From: Litoreibacter roseus | GTDB lineage: Bacteria; Pseudomonadota; Alphaproteobacteria; Rhodobacterales; Rhodobacteraceae | DNA length: 64,000 nucleotides | Assembly: GCF_009811795.1 (NCBI RefSeq) | Contig: NZ_BLJE01000003.1 | Coordinates: forward strand, 124,001-188,000 | Reading direction: 5' to 3' | The notes under the pieces: model-generated | Databases searched by the model: none | Seen by the model: the letters and a program-made list of their open reading frames with translations, nothing else | What the model was told of the DNA's origin: nothing | In this document: positions 26,226 through 34,863 of the stretch, piece after piece | Layout of the letters: every line of letters begins with the position of its first letter | Numbering within the stretch: position 1 is the first letter of the stretch | Program-made: the position numbers and the translations under genes

Positions 26226-27811
26226 TCAGTGCTGTGGCTTATACGGCTTTTCAGGCGGGATGTAAGGCTCAGGATCTTCGCGCCATTTCTTGTACTCCTG
26301 CTCGAATAAGTCACCGGACAGTTCTGCCGCTGGCCAATGCGAAGGTCGCGCGATGTGGCTTGGTAGCTTGACGCTGCCGTCTCCAAACATAGAGTCAACA
26401 TGATCCTGATGAAAATCAACGTTCGAATGATCCTTTCCTCGAAGACGCGCTCCGTTAAAAATAGTACCATCAGAGACTACGCTATCAGATAAATCTGCGA
26501 AGCTGAGGTCAGCATCTGTCAGATTTGCATATTCTAGTCGAGTGCGTATCAGGTTTGTATGGTGAAAAATGGTATTCTTTAAGTTCGAGTTTTGAAGACT
26601 TGCTTCGCGGAGCTTTGCACCCGTCAGATCCGCGTCCTTTAACCGCGCCCCTTCAAGCCGGGCCTTCCGCATAATGGCGCCGTTTAAATGTGCGCCTATT
26701 AAATCCACTCTTTCCAAACCGACAGAATGGAGGTCAGCGTGTCTGAGGTCGGCTCCCTTCAGCAGCGACCTGGAGATAGTACCTCGTTGAGCCGAACGTT
26801 TGATATTCCAATGCTGAGAAAATAGTTGATCAAAACTTTTAAAAAAGGAGGAGCACTCACCACTTGCTTGGGGCTGTATCTCCAGCATTTCCTTGCACCA
26901 ACGTTCTCTCGCTGTGTTAACGACATTTGATAGACGTTCGCTCGATATACCAGAAGAGCCACATGGCACTGCATCAATGCCAAATTGTTTGCAAAATTCG
27001 TCCCTGAATTCTTTTTGGCATCGTCGTAATTCTTCCAATGAGATGGAAGGTTGGCTATCTGAACGCCGGCTAGACTTACACTTGCAATGAGCTGATTGAA
27101 ACCCTTTTTGAGGTAAGATTCTGGGCTCTCGTATCTCCTCGCCCATTCCGTTGATATGCAGCTGACAACTGCAATACTGAAAGTTGCTATTAAGGTGAAT
27201 GCAATAGCGGGTTTGGAAGAAGGGTTTCCGCTATTTTTAATATTTCCTAGAAATTTTCTAAAGCTGACTGTAGTAACTATTAACGTAAAAATGAGCGGTA
27301 AACCACACCAGCCAAGCGTCAAAAAAGCATCCCTCTTTGGCATTGATCTAAGCCAGAATAAGAGAAGAGTAAGCGGGCCACTGCAGTAAATCAAGAAAAC
27401 TAGCATGTAGCTGGAGAGGCGTGCTGCATGCTTCCCATAAGCCGTATGATCGCCACGGAACCAAAGGGCGGCGTATGACACAGTTCAGGGAAAAATCCGC
27501 TCTGAGAGCTTGTCGCCGCGTATTCTTAATTTTGCATTGCCTTGTGCGTACCAGAACTTCATGAGATACAGGTGTAGGTATCCATGTAGTACCGCGAGTA
27601 TGGCTGGCCCAAACCAGAAAAATTGCTCTGTCGGAACCGAAACACCTATCAAGGGTAAACTCGTTTCCTTAGAAGATACAAAGAAATCAGCGTCGTCGAT
27701 TCCAAAAAGCGTTACTATTGAGAATACGATATAAGATAGTAGCAGTAGCCAAATCGTTTTTGACCCTTTTTCTAGAGCCGAAATATTTTCAAGGGAATGT
27801 TCAGTTTTCAT
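26226..27811 (-). pseudogene. Broken gene: membrane pentapeptide-repeat protein (in-frame stop + frameshift)
   Basis: One ancestral gene of about 529 codons is split in three. Part 1 (27811-27485): 'LLSYIVFSIVTLFGIDDADF' and 'QFFWFGPAILAVLHGYLHLY', ending '...SERIFP' at TGA 27485-27487. Part 2 continues in the same frame ('TVSYAALWFRGDH') with more membrane helices to 'LPSHWKNYDDAKK'. At the A5 run (T5 on the plus strand, 27012-27016) the sensible frame changes by one base into 'EFRDEFCKQFGID', and part 3 ends in pentapeptide repeats ('LKGADLRHADL', 'LEGARLKDADLTGAKL', 'YANLTDADLSFADL'). Relatives I recall have Trp at the stop position (TGG to TGA). AT-rich relative to neighbours. Alternatives: sequencing error or recoding. 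Confidence 0.8.
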
Positions 27812-27859
27812 AGTATACTCATCAAATGATATGTAAAAATTATGGTAGATTTAGAGAGC

Positions 27860-28615
27860 TCAGTCCGACGCGAACACCCTCAACGCCGCGGTGTCCGCGC
27901 GGGCGGCGAGGGCGCGTTCTAGGGGGTTGTTGCCGTCGACGCGGGACGAAATCACGCCGATCAGGGCCCAGCCATCGGCCTGTTCCATCATCACGGGCGC
28001 GCCGGAGGTGCCGCTGATCACCTTGCAATTCAGGCTTAGCAACGTGAAGCCCCGCGGGCGGGCCAGACAATTCTGGTAGGAACTCAGCGCATAGGGGCGG
28101 TCCCTGCGGTAGCCCATCAGGCCAACCGGCTGGTCGTCCGGGATCATCAGATCGCTGGCGGCGAGGGGCAGGGGGATCACATCCGCCAGAGGCTCCGCTA
28201 GTGTGATCAGCCCCAGATCGGAGCCTATCAGCGAGCGCTGGGTGATCTGCTTGTCGCGCACCTGATCGGGCCGGTAGGCCGGGTGAACCACAACCGATTT
28301 CGCCTTTGCCGCCGCCCGGTATTCGCCCAGATGCCAGCCCGCGATAAATGTCAGCCGGTAGGGCGGAAAGGGCTGACCGGTCTTGCTGTCATGTACGCAG
28401 TGGGCCGCTGTGATCACCTTGTCCGGCGCAATCAGCGTGCCGGAACACAGGCCTTTCGACTTGAACCCGCCAAGGCTGACGCGCCCCACGGCCTGCCAGC
28501 GCTCCAGTTCGTCCACCGTGGCCAATGGGGGACGCCCGTCCGCCACAGCCGCACCCGCAAAAGTGATGCCCAGAAGCATCGCCAGCAGCCCGGAGCAGAT
28601 CCGTCCGCACTTCAT
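27860..28615 (-). CDS. Exported trypsin-like serine protease
   Basis: A 251-residue S1-family protease. From ATG 28615 it has a signal peptide ('SGLLAMLLGITFAGAAVADG'); an upstream in-frame ATG would bury the signal and is rejected. Catalytic triad visible: His in 'KVITAAHCVHD', Asp in 'LIGSDLGLITLAEPL', Ser in 'KVISGTSGAPVMME'. Cysteines around His and Ser are positioned for disulfides. Probably periplasmic or secreted. Divergent from yajC-secDF; no link to that operon is evident. Confidence 0.88.
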   Translation of the reverse strand: MKCGRICSGLLAMLLGITFAGAAVADGRPPLATVDELERWQAVGRVSLGGFKSKGLCSGTLIAPDKVITAAHCVHDSKTGQPFPPYRLTFIAGWHLGEYRAAAKAKSVVVHPAYRPDQVRDKQITQRSLIGSDLGLITLAEPLADVIPLPLAASDLMIPDDQPVGLMGYRRDRPYALSSYQNCLARPRGFTLLSLNCKVISGTSGAPVMMEQADGWALIGVISSRVDGNNPLERALAARADTAALRVFASD

Positions 28616-28771
28616 TTGAACCACATCCCTTTGTTTCCGCCACGCGTTGCCCATATGGGCACGGTAGGGGGCGTCTTTGCGGGCGTAAACCCGTTGCACG
28701 CCTTCCGTACCACAGCTAGGGTGCGCGGCAATTCAGATCGGGGACAACCCCGCATGACAAAAGGACCGCAG

Positions 28772-29131
28772 ATGTTCTCAAAGAGCCTGTTTTCGACGAC
28801 GCTTTCCCTTGTCGCATTGACTGCACCCGCCCATGCACAAGCTGCGGGCGCGGGTGGCGCGATCGGCAGTTTCATCCCCCTGATCCTGATCTTCGCGATC
28901 ATGTACTTTTTGCTGATCCGGCCGCAGCAAAAGAAGGTGAAGGAGCACGCGGCGATGGTCGAGGCCCTGCGTCGGGGCGATCAGGTCGTCACCCAAGGCG
29001 GCATTGTTGGCAAAGTGTCCAAGGTGAAGGACGATGGGGAGATCGAGGTCGAGATCGCAGAAGGCGTCAAGGTGCGTCTGATCAAAGCCACTGTGGCCCA
29101 AGTTCTCAACAAGACCGAACCGGCGAAGTAA
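28772..29131 (+). CDS. yajC: Sec translocase accessory subunit YajC
   Basis: A 119-residue single-span membrane protein associated with SecDF. ATG 28772 has AAAGGA upstream; earlier in-frame starts are ignored. 'GSFIPLILIFAIMYFLLIRP' is the conserved membrane helix ending in the invariant RPQQK ('LLIRPQQKKVKEHAAMVEAL'), followed by the small domain 'RRGDQVVTQGGIVGKVSKV'. secD starts 3 bases after its stop, so yajC-secD-secF form one operon. Confidence 0.95.
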   Translation: MFSKSLFSTTLSLVALTAPAHAQAAGAGGAIGSFIPLILIFAIMYFLLIRPQQKKVKEHAAMVEALRRGDQVVTQGGIVGKVSKVKDDGEIEVEIAEGVKVRLIKATVAQVLNKTEPAK

Positions 29132-29134
29132 ACC

Positions 29135-30799
29135 ATGCTCCAGATGTCCTTTGTGCAGCGCGTGGTCATCTGGCTGACCGTCGCTGTCGGGCTCGCTTTG
29201 GCGTTGCCCAACACCTTCTACACCCGCGTTGAACAGCACAATGACGCCGTGGCGGCCCTTGAAATGGGTGTGCCCAACTCGCCCGAACTGGCGGCAGACG
29301 CAGCGGGATGGCCAAGTTTCCTGCCCTCCGCCCTCGTCAATCTGGGGCTGGACCTGAGGGGCGGGGCGCATTTGCTGGCCGAAGTAGAGGTTGAGGATGT
29401 CTATGGCGGGCGCATGGATGCGCTTTGGCCGTCGGTTCGCGACGTTTTACGCGACGCACGGGACACCGTGGGCACAGTGCGCCGCCAAAACGCTCCGGAC
29501 GGGATGCTGCGCGTCCGTATCTCCCAACCCGAGGGGATGGCCGAAGCGGTGCGGCTGGTTCGAACCCTCGCCACGCCCGTCGTCAGCCTGACCGGCGCCG
29601 GAACAACCGATATCGAGGTGTCAAGCACGGGCGATACACTGACCATTCAGCTTACCGATGCGGAAAAACTGGCCACAAACGACCGCACGATGCAGCAATC
29701 CCTGGAGATCATCCGCCGCCGCGTGGATGAGGTCGGCACGCGGGAACCCACGATCCAACGTCAGGGCGAGCGGCGCATTCTGATTCAGGTTCCAGGCATC
29801 GGATCGGCAGAGGAACTGAAGTCGCTGATCGGCACCACCGCCAAGCTCACCTTCCATCCGGTTGTCAGCGTGACGGGCGACCCCGACACCAGACCGGGGC
29901 CGCGCAATATCATTCATCCCGATATTGATGAGCCGGGTACGTTCTACATCCTCGAACAAACCCCTGTCGTTACCGGCGAAGAACTGACCGACGCCCAACC
30001 GGCCTTCGACCAGAACGGCCAACCCTCCGTGACATTCCGGTTCAATCCGGCGGGCGCGCGCAAGTTCGGACTTTACACCGCAGACAATGTGGGATCGCCC
30101 TTCGCGGTCGTACTGGACGAGCAAGTGATCACCGCGCCCCGCATCAACGAGGCAATTACAGGCGGCTCCGGTCAGATCACCGGGAATTTCACCGTTGAAA
30201 GCTCCACCGAACTGGCCGTTCTTTTGAGGGCAGGGGCCTTGCCCGCCGAGATGACTTTCCTTGAGGAACGCACCATCGGGCCGGAACTGGGCCAAGACAG
30301 CATCGACGCGGGCCAGATCGCCTGCATCGTGGCCTTCGCGGCCGTGCTGGTCTTCATGTTCCTGAGCTATGGCCTCTTCGGGATCTTTGCCAACATCGCG
30401 CTGATCATAAATGTGGGGCTGATTTTTGGCCTGCTCAGTCTGATCGGGGCGACGCTGACCCTGCCGGGGATCGCGGGCATCGTCCTGACTATCGGTATGG
30501 CCGTTGATGCAAACGTGCTGATCTTCGAGCGGATCCGCGAAGAACTGAAGACAGCGAAGGGCCCCGCGCGCGCCATTGAGTTAGGCTATGAAAAAGCGCT
30601 GAGCGCCATTCTCGACGCCAACATCACCACGTTCATCACCGCCGTGATCCTGTTCATCATGGGCTCCGGCCCCGTGCGCGGTTTCTCGATCACGCTGGGA
30701 CTGGGTATTTTGACCTCGGTCTTCACCGCGATCTACGTGACCCGGATAATGATTGTGATGTGGTACGAACGCAAACGCCCCAAGACGATAGAGGTCTGA
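29135..30799 (+). CDS. secD: Protein translocase subunit SecD
   Basis: RND-type membrane protein that uses the proton gradient to finish Sec export. 554 residues, six spans. 'LVNLGLDLRGGAHLLAEVE' is the conserved periplasmic D1 motif, 'TIQRQGERRILIQVPGI' lies in P1, and the C-terminal membrane block starts at 'QIACIVAFAAVLVFMFL' with 'GMAVDANVLIFERIREEL' (D5/D6 motif with the functional Asp). Confidence 0.96.
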   Translation: MLQMSFVQRVVIWLTVAVGLALALPNTFYTRVEQHNDAVAALEMGVPNSPELAADAAGWPSFLPSALVNLGLDLRGGAHLLAEVEVEDVYGGRMDALWPSVRDVLRDARDTVGTVRRQNAPDGMLRVRISQPEGMAEAVRLVRTLATPVVSLTGAGTTDIEVSSTGDTLTIQLTDAEKLATNDRTMQQSLEIIRRRVDEVGTREPTIQRQGERRILIQVPGIGSAEELKSLIGTTAKLTFHPVVSVTGDPDTRPGPRNIIHPDIDEPGTFYILEQTPVVTGEELTDAQPAFDQNGQPSVTFRFNPAGARKFGLYTADNVGSPFAVVLDEQVITAPRINEAITGGSGQITGNFTVESSTELAVLLRAGALPAEMTFLEERTIGPELGQDSIDAGQIACIVAFAAVLVFMFLSYGLFGIFANIALIINVGLIFGLLSLIGATLTLPGIAGIVLTIGMAVDANVLIFERIREELKTAKGPARAIELGYEKALSAILDANITTFITAVILFIMGSGPVRGFSITLGLGILTSVFTAIYVTRIMIVMWYERKRPKTIEV

Positions 30800-30800
30800 G

Positions 30801-31772
30801 ATGCGCCTGAAACTAGTTCCCTCGGAAACCTCCTGGGATTTCTTCGGCCGCGCCAAGTGGACGCTGGGTCTCTCGGTGCTGCTGATCTTCGTGGGCTTCG
30901 CGTCGTTCCTGATCCAAGGGTTGAATTACGGGATCGACTTCCGGGGCGGGACAACCATCCGAACCGAAAGCGCTCAACCCGTCGACGTTGCTGCCTATCG
31001 CGATGCACTGGCCGCGCTGGAACTGGGGGACATCTCGATCACCGAGGTTTTTGATCCGACCTTCGAGGATGACCAGAACGTGGCCATGATCCGGATCGAG
31101 GCACAGGAGGGCGACGAGAGCGTCACCGCAGCGACCGTCAGGTCCATTCAGGATGCTATGGCCACGGTGGATCCCGACATGACCTTTCCATCTGTTGAAA
31201 GTGTCGGGCCGAAGGTCTCTGGCGAACTGGTGCGAACGGCTGCAATTGCTGTCGTTCTCGCCATTGCCGCGGTGCTGGTCTACATTTGGCTCAGGTTCGA
31301 ATGGCAGTTCGCCGTAGGGGCCGTGGCCGCGCTGGTCCATGACGTGATCCTGACGCTTGGGGTGTTCTCGGAGCTGCAGATCAAGTTCGACCTTGCCATC
31401 ATCGCGGCCCTTTTGACCATTGTCGGCTATTCCCTGAACGACACCGTGGTTGTGTTCGACCGGGTGCGGGAGAACCTGCGCAAGTACAAGCAGAAAGATC
31501 TCAAGGACGTCCTGAACCTGTCGATCAACGAGACGCTCAGCCGGACTTTCATGACCTCTGTCACCACGCTTCTGGCGCTCTTCTCCCTCTTCGTTTTGGG
31601 CGGCGACGTGATCCGTGGGTTTGTCTTCGCGATGATCTGGGGCGTGATCGTTGGAACCTATTCCTCGATCTTCGTGGCGTCGGCCATTCTGCTCTTCCTC
31701 GGCGTCAAACGGGACTGGTCCAAGCCTGATCCGGGCAGCGTCGGCAACCAGTTCGGCAACATAGACGCGTGA
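30801..31772 (+). CDS. secF: Protein translocase subunit SecF
   Basis: Partner of SecD, 323 residues, six spans. 'FLIQGLNYGIDFRGGTTIRT' is the conserved motif after helix 1; 'VGYSLNDTVVVFDRVRENL' carries the essential Asp in helix 4. One base separates it from secD. Its stop overlaps the GTG start of the TauE/SafE gene (GTGA), so the operon continues downstream. Confidence 0.96.
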   Translation: MRLKLVPSETSWDFFGRAKWTLGLSVLLIFVGFASFLIQGLNYGIDFRGGTTIRTESAQPVDVAAYRDALAALELGDISITEVFDPTFEDDQNVAMIRIEAQEGDESVTAATVRSIQDAMATVDPDMTFPSVESVGPKVSGELVRTAAIAVVLAIAAVLVYIWLRFEWQFAVGAVAALVHDVILTLGVFSELQIKFDLAIIAALLTIVGYSLNDTVVVFDRVRENLRKYKQKDLKDVLNLSINETLSRTFMTSVTTLLALFSLFVLGGDVIRGFVFAMIWGVIVGTYSSIFVASAILLFLGVKRDWSKPDPGSVGNQFGNIDA

Positions 31773-32518
31773 CGGCACTGGCCGATGCGCTCGCCACACC
31801 GGGCGTTGTCTGGCTGATCCTGACCATTTCGCTGGCGGGCATCGTCCGCGGGTTCACCGGTTTTGGCACTGCGCTGATCTTTGTGCCTGTCGCGGGCCGG
31901 TTTCTGCCGCCGCAAGACGTGATCGTTTTGATCACCTTGACCGGCGTCGCGAGCACCGCCGCCCTTCTGCCCCGCGCATGGAGGCAGGCGGAACGCCGGG
32001 ACGTGGGCCTTCTGGCGCTGGCCGCGCTTCTGACCGTCCCCTTGGGTGTCCTGACGATGCAAGCCACCGACCCCGCGACGGTGCGCTGGGTTGTGGCGGC
32101 CATCGCCAGCGTGACGGTGCTTTCGGTCGCAACAGGCTATCGCTACCACGGCCAGATCGCGGCGCTGGGGCTCCTGGCCATCGGCGCGGTCGCAGGCTTT
32201 ATCGGTGGTATGACGGGGTTGACCGGCCCTGTGGTGATCATCTTCTACCTCGCCTCCCTGCGGGCCGCGGCCACTGTGCGGGCCAACACCATTCTCTTTC
32301 TGGCCGCGCTGGATGTCGTGATCTTCGGCAATCTTTTGATCAGCGGCTTGACCACCGCCCCGATCATCTGGCTGGCCGTCCTGCTGGCCATCCCGTATTT
32401 TGTGACTACCTTGATCGGGCAGTATCTCTTCCGTCCGACCTACGAGATGCTCTACCGCCGGATCGCCTATGGCGTCGTCACGCTTGCTGTGATCTCCGGA
32501 CTGCCGCTGTTTGATTGA
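31769..32518 (+). CDS. TauE/SafE family permease
   Basis: A 249-residue integral membrane protein with about eight spans. 'ISLAGIVRGFTGFGTALIFV' and 'AVAGFIGGMTGLTGPVVIIF' are the two TauE/SafE repeats. The family exports or imports small anions such as sulfite or sulfoacetate; the substrate here is unknown. GTG start at 31769 overlaps the secF stop by 4 bp, so it rides on the secDF transcript. Confidence 0.88.
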   Translation: MTALADALATPGVVWLILTISLAGIVRGFTGFGTALIFVPVAGRFLPPQDVIVLITLTGVASTAALLPRAWRQAERRDVGLLALAALLTVPLGVLTMQATDPATVRWVVAAIASVTVLSVATGYRYHGQIAALGLLAIGAVAGFIGGMTGLTGPVVIIFYLASLRAAATVRANTILFLAALDVVIFGNLLISGLTTAPIIWLAVLLAIPYFVTTLIGQYLFRPTYEMLYRRIAYGVVTLAVISGLPLFD

Positions 32519-32529
32519 AAGACAATGCC

Positions 32530-32889
32530 ATGCGCCTGACCGAAATTTCCTATGACACCGCACCGCCTGTTGATGGCTATGGCCCCGGCTTTTTCCGTAT
32601 TGGGGGCGAGGTGCATGAGGGCGGCCTTGTGTTGCTGCCCAACAAGATCATCCCGTGGACCGGCTATGAGGACACCGCCGCCATTCTGTCCGCAGCAGGC
32701 GCAATCGACGTGCTGTTCGTTGGCACAGGTCCCGAGATTGCTCATATTCCCGCCGCCTTCCGCGACACGCTGGACGAAGCAGGCATCGGGGTCGAGCTGA
32801 TGGCCACTCCCACGGCCTGCCGCACCTACAACGTCCTTCTCAGCGAAGGCCGCCGCATCGGCGCGGCCCTGACCCCGATCATCGCCTGA
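32530..32889 (+). CDS. Mth938-like (DUF498) domain protein
   Basis: A 119-residue cytosolic protein. Start taken at ATG 32530 rather than the in-frame TTG 32515. Family marks: 'PPVDGYGPGFFRIGGEVHEG', 'LLPNKIIPWTG', 'IDVLFVGTGPEIAHIP' and 'VELMATPTACRTYNVLLSEG'. The family is found next to secDF in many alphaproteobacteria and in mitochondria (NDUFAF3 relatives, respiratory complex I assembly); a role here is inference. Confidence 0.85.
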   Translation: MRLTEISYDTAPPVDGYGPGFFRIGGEVHEGGLVLLPNKIIPWTGYEDTAAILSAAGAIDVLFVGTGPEIAHIPAAFRDTLDEAGIGVELMATPTACRTYNVLLSEGRRIGAALTPIIA

Positions 32890-32912
32890 GTTTCCCGGAA
32901 AAGGAGGCCCCC

Positions 32913-33545
32913 ATGTCCGAACTTTTCGTTCTTGCTACCGTCTTCGCTGTGTTCATCCCGGCGTTGATGTTGCCGGGTCCGGACTTTGTTGCCGTCGTCC
33001 GATCGTCGATGACCCACGGCACCCGCGCGGGCCTGCTGACGACCGTGGGCGTATCTGCGGGGCTTTGCCTCTACGCCACGCTTAGCATTCTGGGTCTCTC
33101 TGCCTTACTGATCGAATATCAATGGCTTACATGGCTGGTTCGGATCCTCGGCGGCGGCTATCTGATCTATCTAGGCATCAAACTCTTGCGGTCCCGGCCA
33201 GAGCCGATTGATCTCGGAACCGTTGCGTCGCCAACCAAGGGCAGATCACTGACTTTCGGATTTTTGGTCACACTGACAAACCCCAAAGCCATCGTGCTGT
33301 TTGCCAGCGTTTTTGCGACGGCCATCACTCCTGCAACGCCAGGCTGGGTCATGGTTGCGATGATCGGGCTGGTCACCACATCCTCACTGGTCTGGTACAC
33401 ACTGGTCAGTGTGCTGATGTCCGCGCCTCCGGTGATGCGTCGCATGCAAAACGCCAAGCATCGGATCGAGAAGGCCGCAGGCATCTGCTTTATCGGGTTG
33501 GGCGGCAAGGTCATCGCTGACGCACGCACACCGCTTCCCGGCTGA
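32913..33545 (+). CDS. LysE-family translocator
   Basis: A 210-residue membrane exporter with about six spans ('ALMLPGPDFVAVVRSSMTHG' is the LysE/RhtB signature, 'ILGGGYLIYLGIKLLRSRP' and 'VTLTNPKAIVLFASVFATA' follow). Such proteins export amino acids; the substrate is unknown. A strong AAAGGAGG precedes the ATG. 23 bases after the Mth938-like gene, probably the end of the secDF operon. Confidence 0.88.
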   Translation: MSELFVLATVFAVFIPALMLPGPDFVAVVRSSMTHGTRAGLLTTVGVSAGLCLYATLSILGLSALLIEYQWLTWLVRILGGGYLIYLGIKLLRSRPEPIDLGTVASPTKGRSLTFGFLVTLTNPKAIVLFASVFATAITPATPGWVMVAMIGLVTTSSLVWYTLVSVLMSAPPVMRRMQNAKHRIEKAAGICFIGLGGKVIADARTPLPG

Positions 33546-33546
33546 C

Positions 33547-33912
33547 CTACAGGCGCCCGTCTGCCTCAAACCGCACGATCCCCGCTGCGATCAATCCCGC
33601 CAATTCAGCGAACAGCGCGGTATCTGGCGTTTTGAAGTTAAAACAGGACTTGCCTTGCATCCGCTTTTTCAGGGCAGGGCTTATTCCCTCGAGCAGATCG
33701 GGATGCACATAGACCGGCATCAGATGAGCAGAGACGTAGGCCTTTCGGATCTCTACCCCGCCAAACCCCGTGCGATACCCATCCCGTGCGCGCACCTCAT
33801 GGGTCGTCAAAGTGTAAGCGTCCGGGTCATCCCGCAGCACGATGCACTTATGTGCGTGTGCTTCGTAGAGCGGGCGCAGCAGATGAAAAACCGCAGGGAG
33901 GTCATGGGCCAT
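33547..33912 (-). CDS. Conserved hypothetical protein (YdhG/DUF1801-like?)
   Basis: A 121-residue cytosolic protein from ATG 33912. Seen: 'LRPLYEAHAHKCIVLRDDPD', 'GYRTGFGGVEIRKAYVSAHL', 'LKKRMQGKSCFNFKTPDTAL', 'LAGLIAAGIVRFE'. The middle resembles the small YdhG-like fold proteins (DUF1801), but I cannot name the family with confidence. It faces lysE convergently with one base between, and is divergent from the TetR gene. Confidence 0.6.
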   Translation of the reverse strand: MAHDLPAVFHLLRPLYEAHAHKCIVLRDDPDAYTLTTHEVRARDGYRTGFGGVEIRKAYVSAHLMPVYVHPDLLEGISPALKKRMQGKSCFNFKTPDTALFAELAGLIAAGIVRFEADGRL

Positions 33913-33990
33913 AGGCAAACCATAAGGTCAGATGTCCGGACGATCAAAGGTACGAAGTCACCGCACATCCCCAGCTATGCGTCCCGTCCC

Positions 33991-34040
33991 TTGACACGGT
34001 CAGACACTGGTTCTATCTGGTTAAGGAATGATTGTTCTCA
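33991..34040 (+). promoter_or_regulatory. tetR promoter with operator at +1
   Basis: TTGACA (33991-33996), 17-base spacer, TATCTG (34014-34019). The element GAATGATTGTTCTCA at 34026-34040 sits at the expected transcription start, 12 bases before the tetR ATG at 34053. The same element (GAATGA-N2-GTTCTCA) recurs at 34639-34653 before the downstream genes, so it is the likely TetR operator for autoregulation. Confidence 0.7.
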
Positions 34041-34052
34041 AACGAGTCCCAA

Positions 34053-34619
34053 ATGCCCAGACCTCGCGAATTTGACCCGGAAACCGCGCTGGATGCCGCA
34101 ATGTGCGTTTTCTGGCAGCGTGGCTTTGTCGAGACCAGCTACGATGATCTCGTCACAGAAACCGGCGTTAGCCGCAGGGGGCTCTACACCGTGTTCGGTG
34201 ACAAGCATCAGCTGTTTCTGGCCACGCTCCAGCATTACCGTAATACAGTGATCCCGCATCTCTTCGGCGCGCTCGATGACCCCAACATCACCAAAGACGG
34301 CATTCGCGACCTGTTTCGGAGTTTCGTCAAACTGTCCGACAGTCCCGGGGGCGCGCGTGGATGCTACATGGCAAGAACATCCTCTGATGAAGCCATCAGC
34401 CACGCAGAGGTAAAGTCCATCATCGATGCGCACTGGGCTGATCTGCATAGCCGGTTTGACGTCGCGCTCAAACGCGCGGGCTACGACCCAGAACGGTCCG
34501 AGCGGATGGCCCATTACTGCGTCGGGGTGATGCAAGGCATTCTCCTGATGGCCCATGCGCGCGCGGGAAAAGACAGGATCGAGCCCTTCGTCGAGGAAGC
34601 TTTGAAAAACCTGACGTAA
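34053..34619 (+). CDS. TetR-family transcriptional regulator
   Basis: A 188-residue repressor from ATG 34053. N-terminal helix-turn-helix: 'LDAAMCVFWQRGFVETSYDD', 'LVTETGVSRRGLYTVFGDKH'. C-terminal helical ligand domain with 'GGARGCYMARTSSDEAI' resembles AcuR/ComR-like TetR proteins. Predicted to bind the duplicated GAATGA-N2-GTTCTCA element and so control itself and the membrane-protein/NmrA operon behind it. Ligand unknown, though the NmrA partner hints at a redox-active or electrophilic compound. Confidence 0.88.
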   Translation: MPRPREFDPETALDAAMCVFWQRGFVETSYDDLVTETGVSRRGLYTVFGDKHQLFLATLQHYRNTVIPHLFGALDDPNITKDGIRDLFRSFVKLSDSPGGARGCYMARTSSDEAISHAEVKSIIDAHWADLHSRFDVALKRAGYDPERSERMAHYCVGVMQGILLMAHARAGKDRIEPFVEEALKNLT

Positions 34620-34656
34620 AAAAATTTGATAAATTAGAGAATGAAAGTTCTCATTC
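34602..34656 (+). promoter_or_regulatory. Second promoter/operator of the TetR operon
   Basis: TTGAAA (34602-34607), 17 bases, TTTGAT (34625-34630), then the operator GAATGAAAGTTCTCATTC at 34639-34656 (arms GAATGA and TCATTC). It repeats the tetR operator in sequence and in position relative to the -10. The ribosome site GGAGAG follows directly, so a bound repressor would cover the start of this message. Confidence 0.65.
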
Positions 34657-34666
34657 GGAGAGAAAC

Positions 34667-34702
34667 ATGCCACCTGACAAAATCGCGCTGACCAAACGAT
34701 GA
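34667..34702 (+). CDS. 11-codon mini-gene (possible leader peptide)
   Basis: ATG 34667 with GGAGAG five bases upstream opens an 11-codon frame (MPPDKIALTKR) whose TGA overlaps the next ATG (ATGA at 34699-34702). It carries the best ribosome site of the operon, so it may serve to load ribosomes onto the coupled genes behind it. No ladder of one amino acid is seen, so classic attenuation is unlikely. It could also be the remnant of a deleted gene. Confidence 0.45.
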   Translation: MPPDKIALTKR

Positions 34703-34863
34703 GGACGCTTCGAAATCTACTCACCACAGTGGCCCGCTGGATGCACCGCTTCGACATGGTTCTGAACGCAACCGCAGCGGACGCCCCTTACAGCCAAAGG
34801 GATGAGGTTGAACTCCTGAAGGCGCGGGTCGTTAGCCTCGAGCAGGCCGGAGCGCGTCCGTGA
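34699..34863 (+). CDS. 54-residue small protein
   Basis: Coupled to the mini-gene before it (ATGA) and to the membrane gene after it (its TGA overlaps the GTG at 34860). The N-terminal half is basic and amphipathic ('LRNLLTTVARWMHRFDMVL'), the C-terminal half a likely short coiled coil ('DEVELLKARVVSLEQAGA'). Unrecognised, but the tight overlaps on both sides argue that it is translated. Confidence 0.55.
   Translation: MRTLRNLLTTVARWMHRFDMVLNATAADAPYSQRDEVELLKARVVSLEQAGARP

Noticed and set aside
25063-26265. A 1203-base plus-strand frame opposite serS
   Set aside because: SerS motifs occupy the minus strand; the antisense text shows no family.
27005-27020. Programmed -1 frameshifting at C-AAA-AAG in the pentapeptide gene
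   Set aside because: Considered, but the separate in-frame TGA upstream makes decay the simpler explanation; the slippery site is also not the best form (A-AAA-AAG).
30813-31799. A 987-base minus-strand frame opposite secF
   Set aside because: His/Asp/Gln-rich shadow of secF; no start signal or domain.
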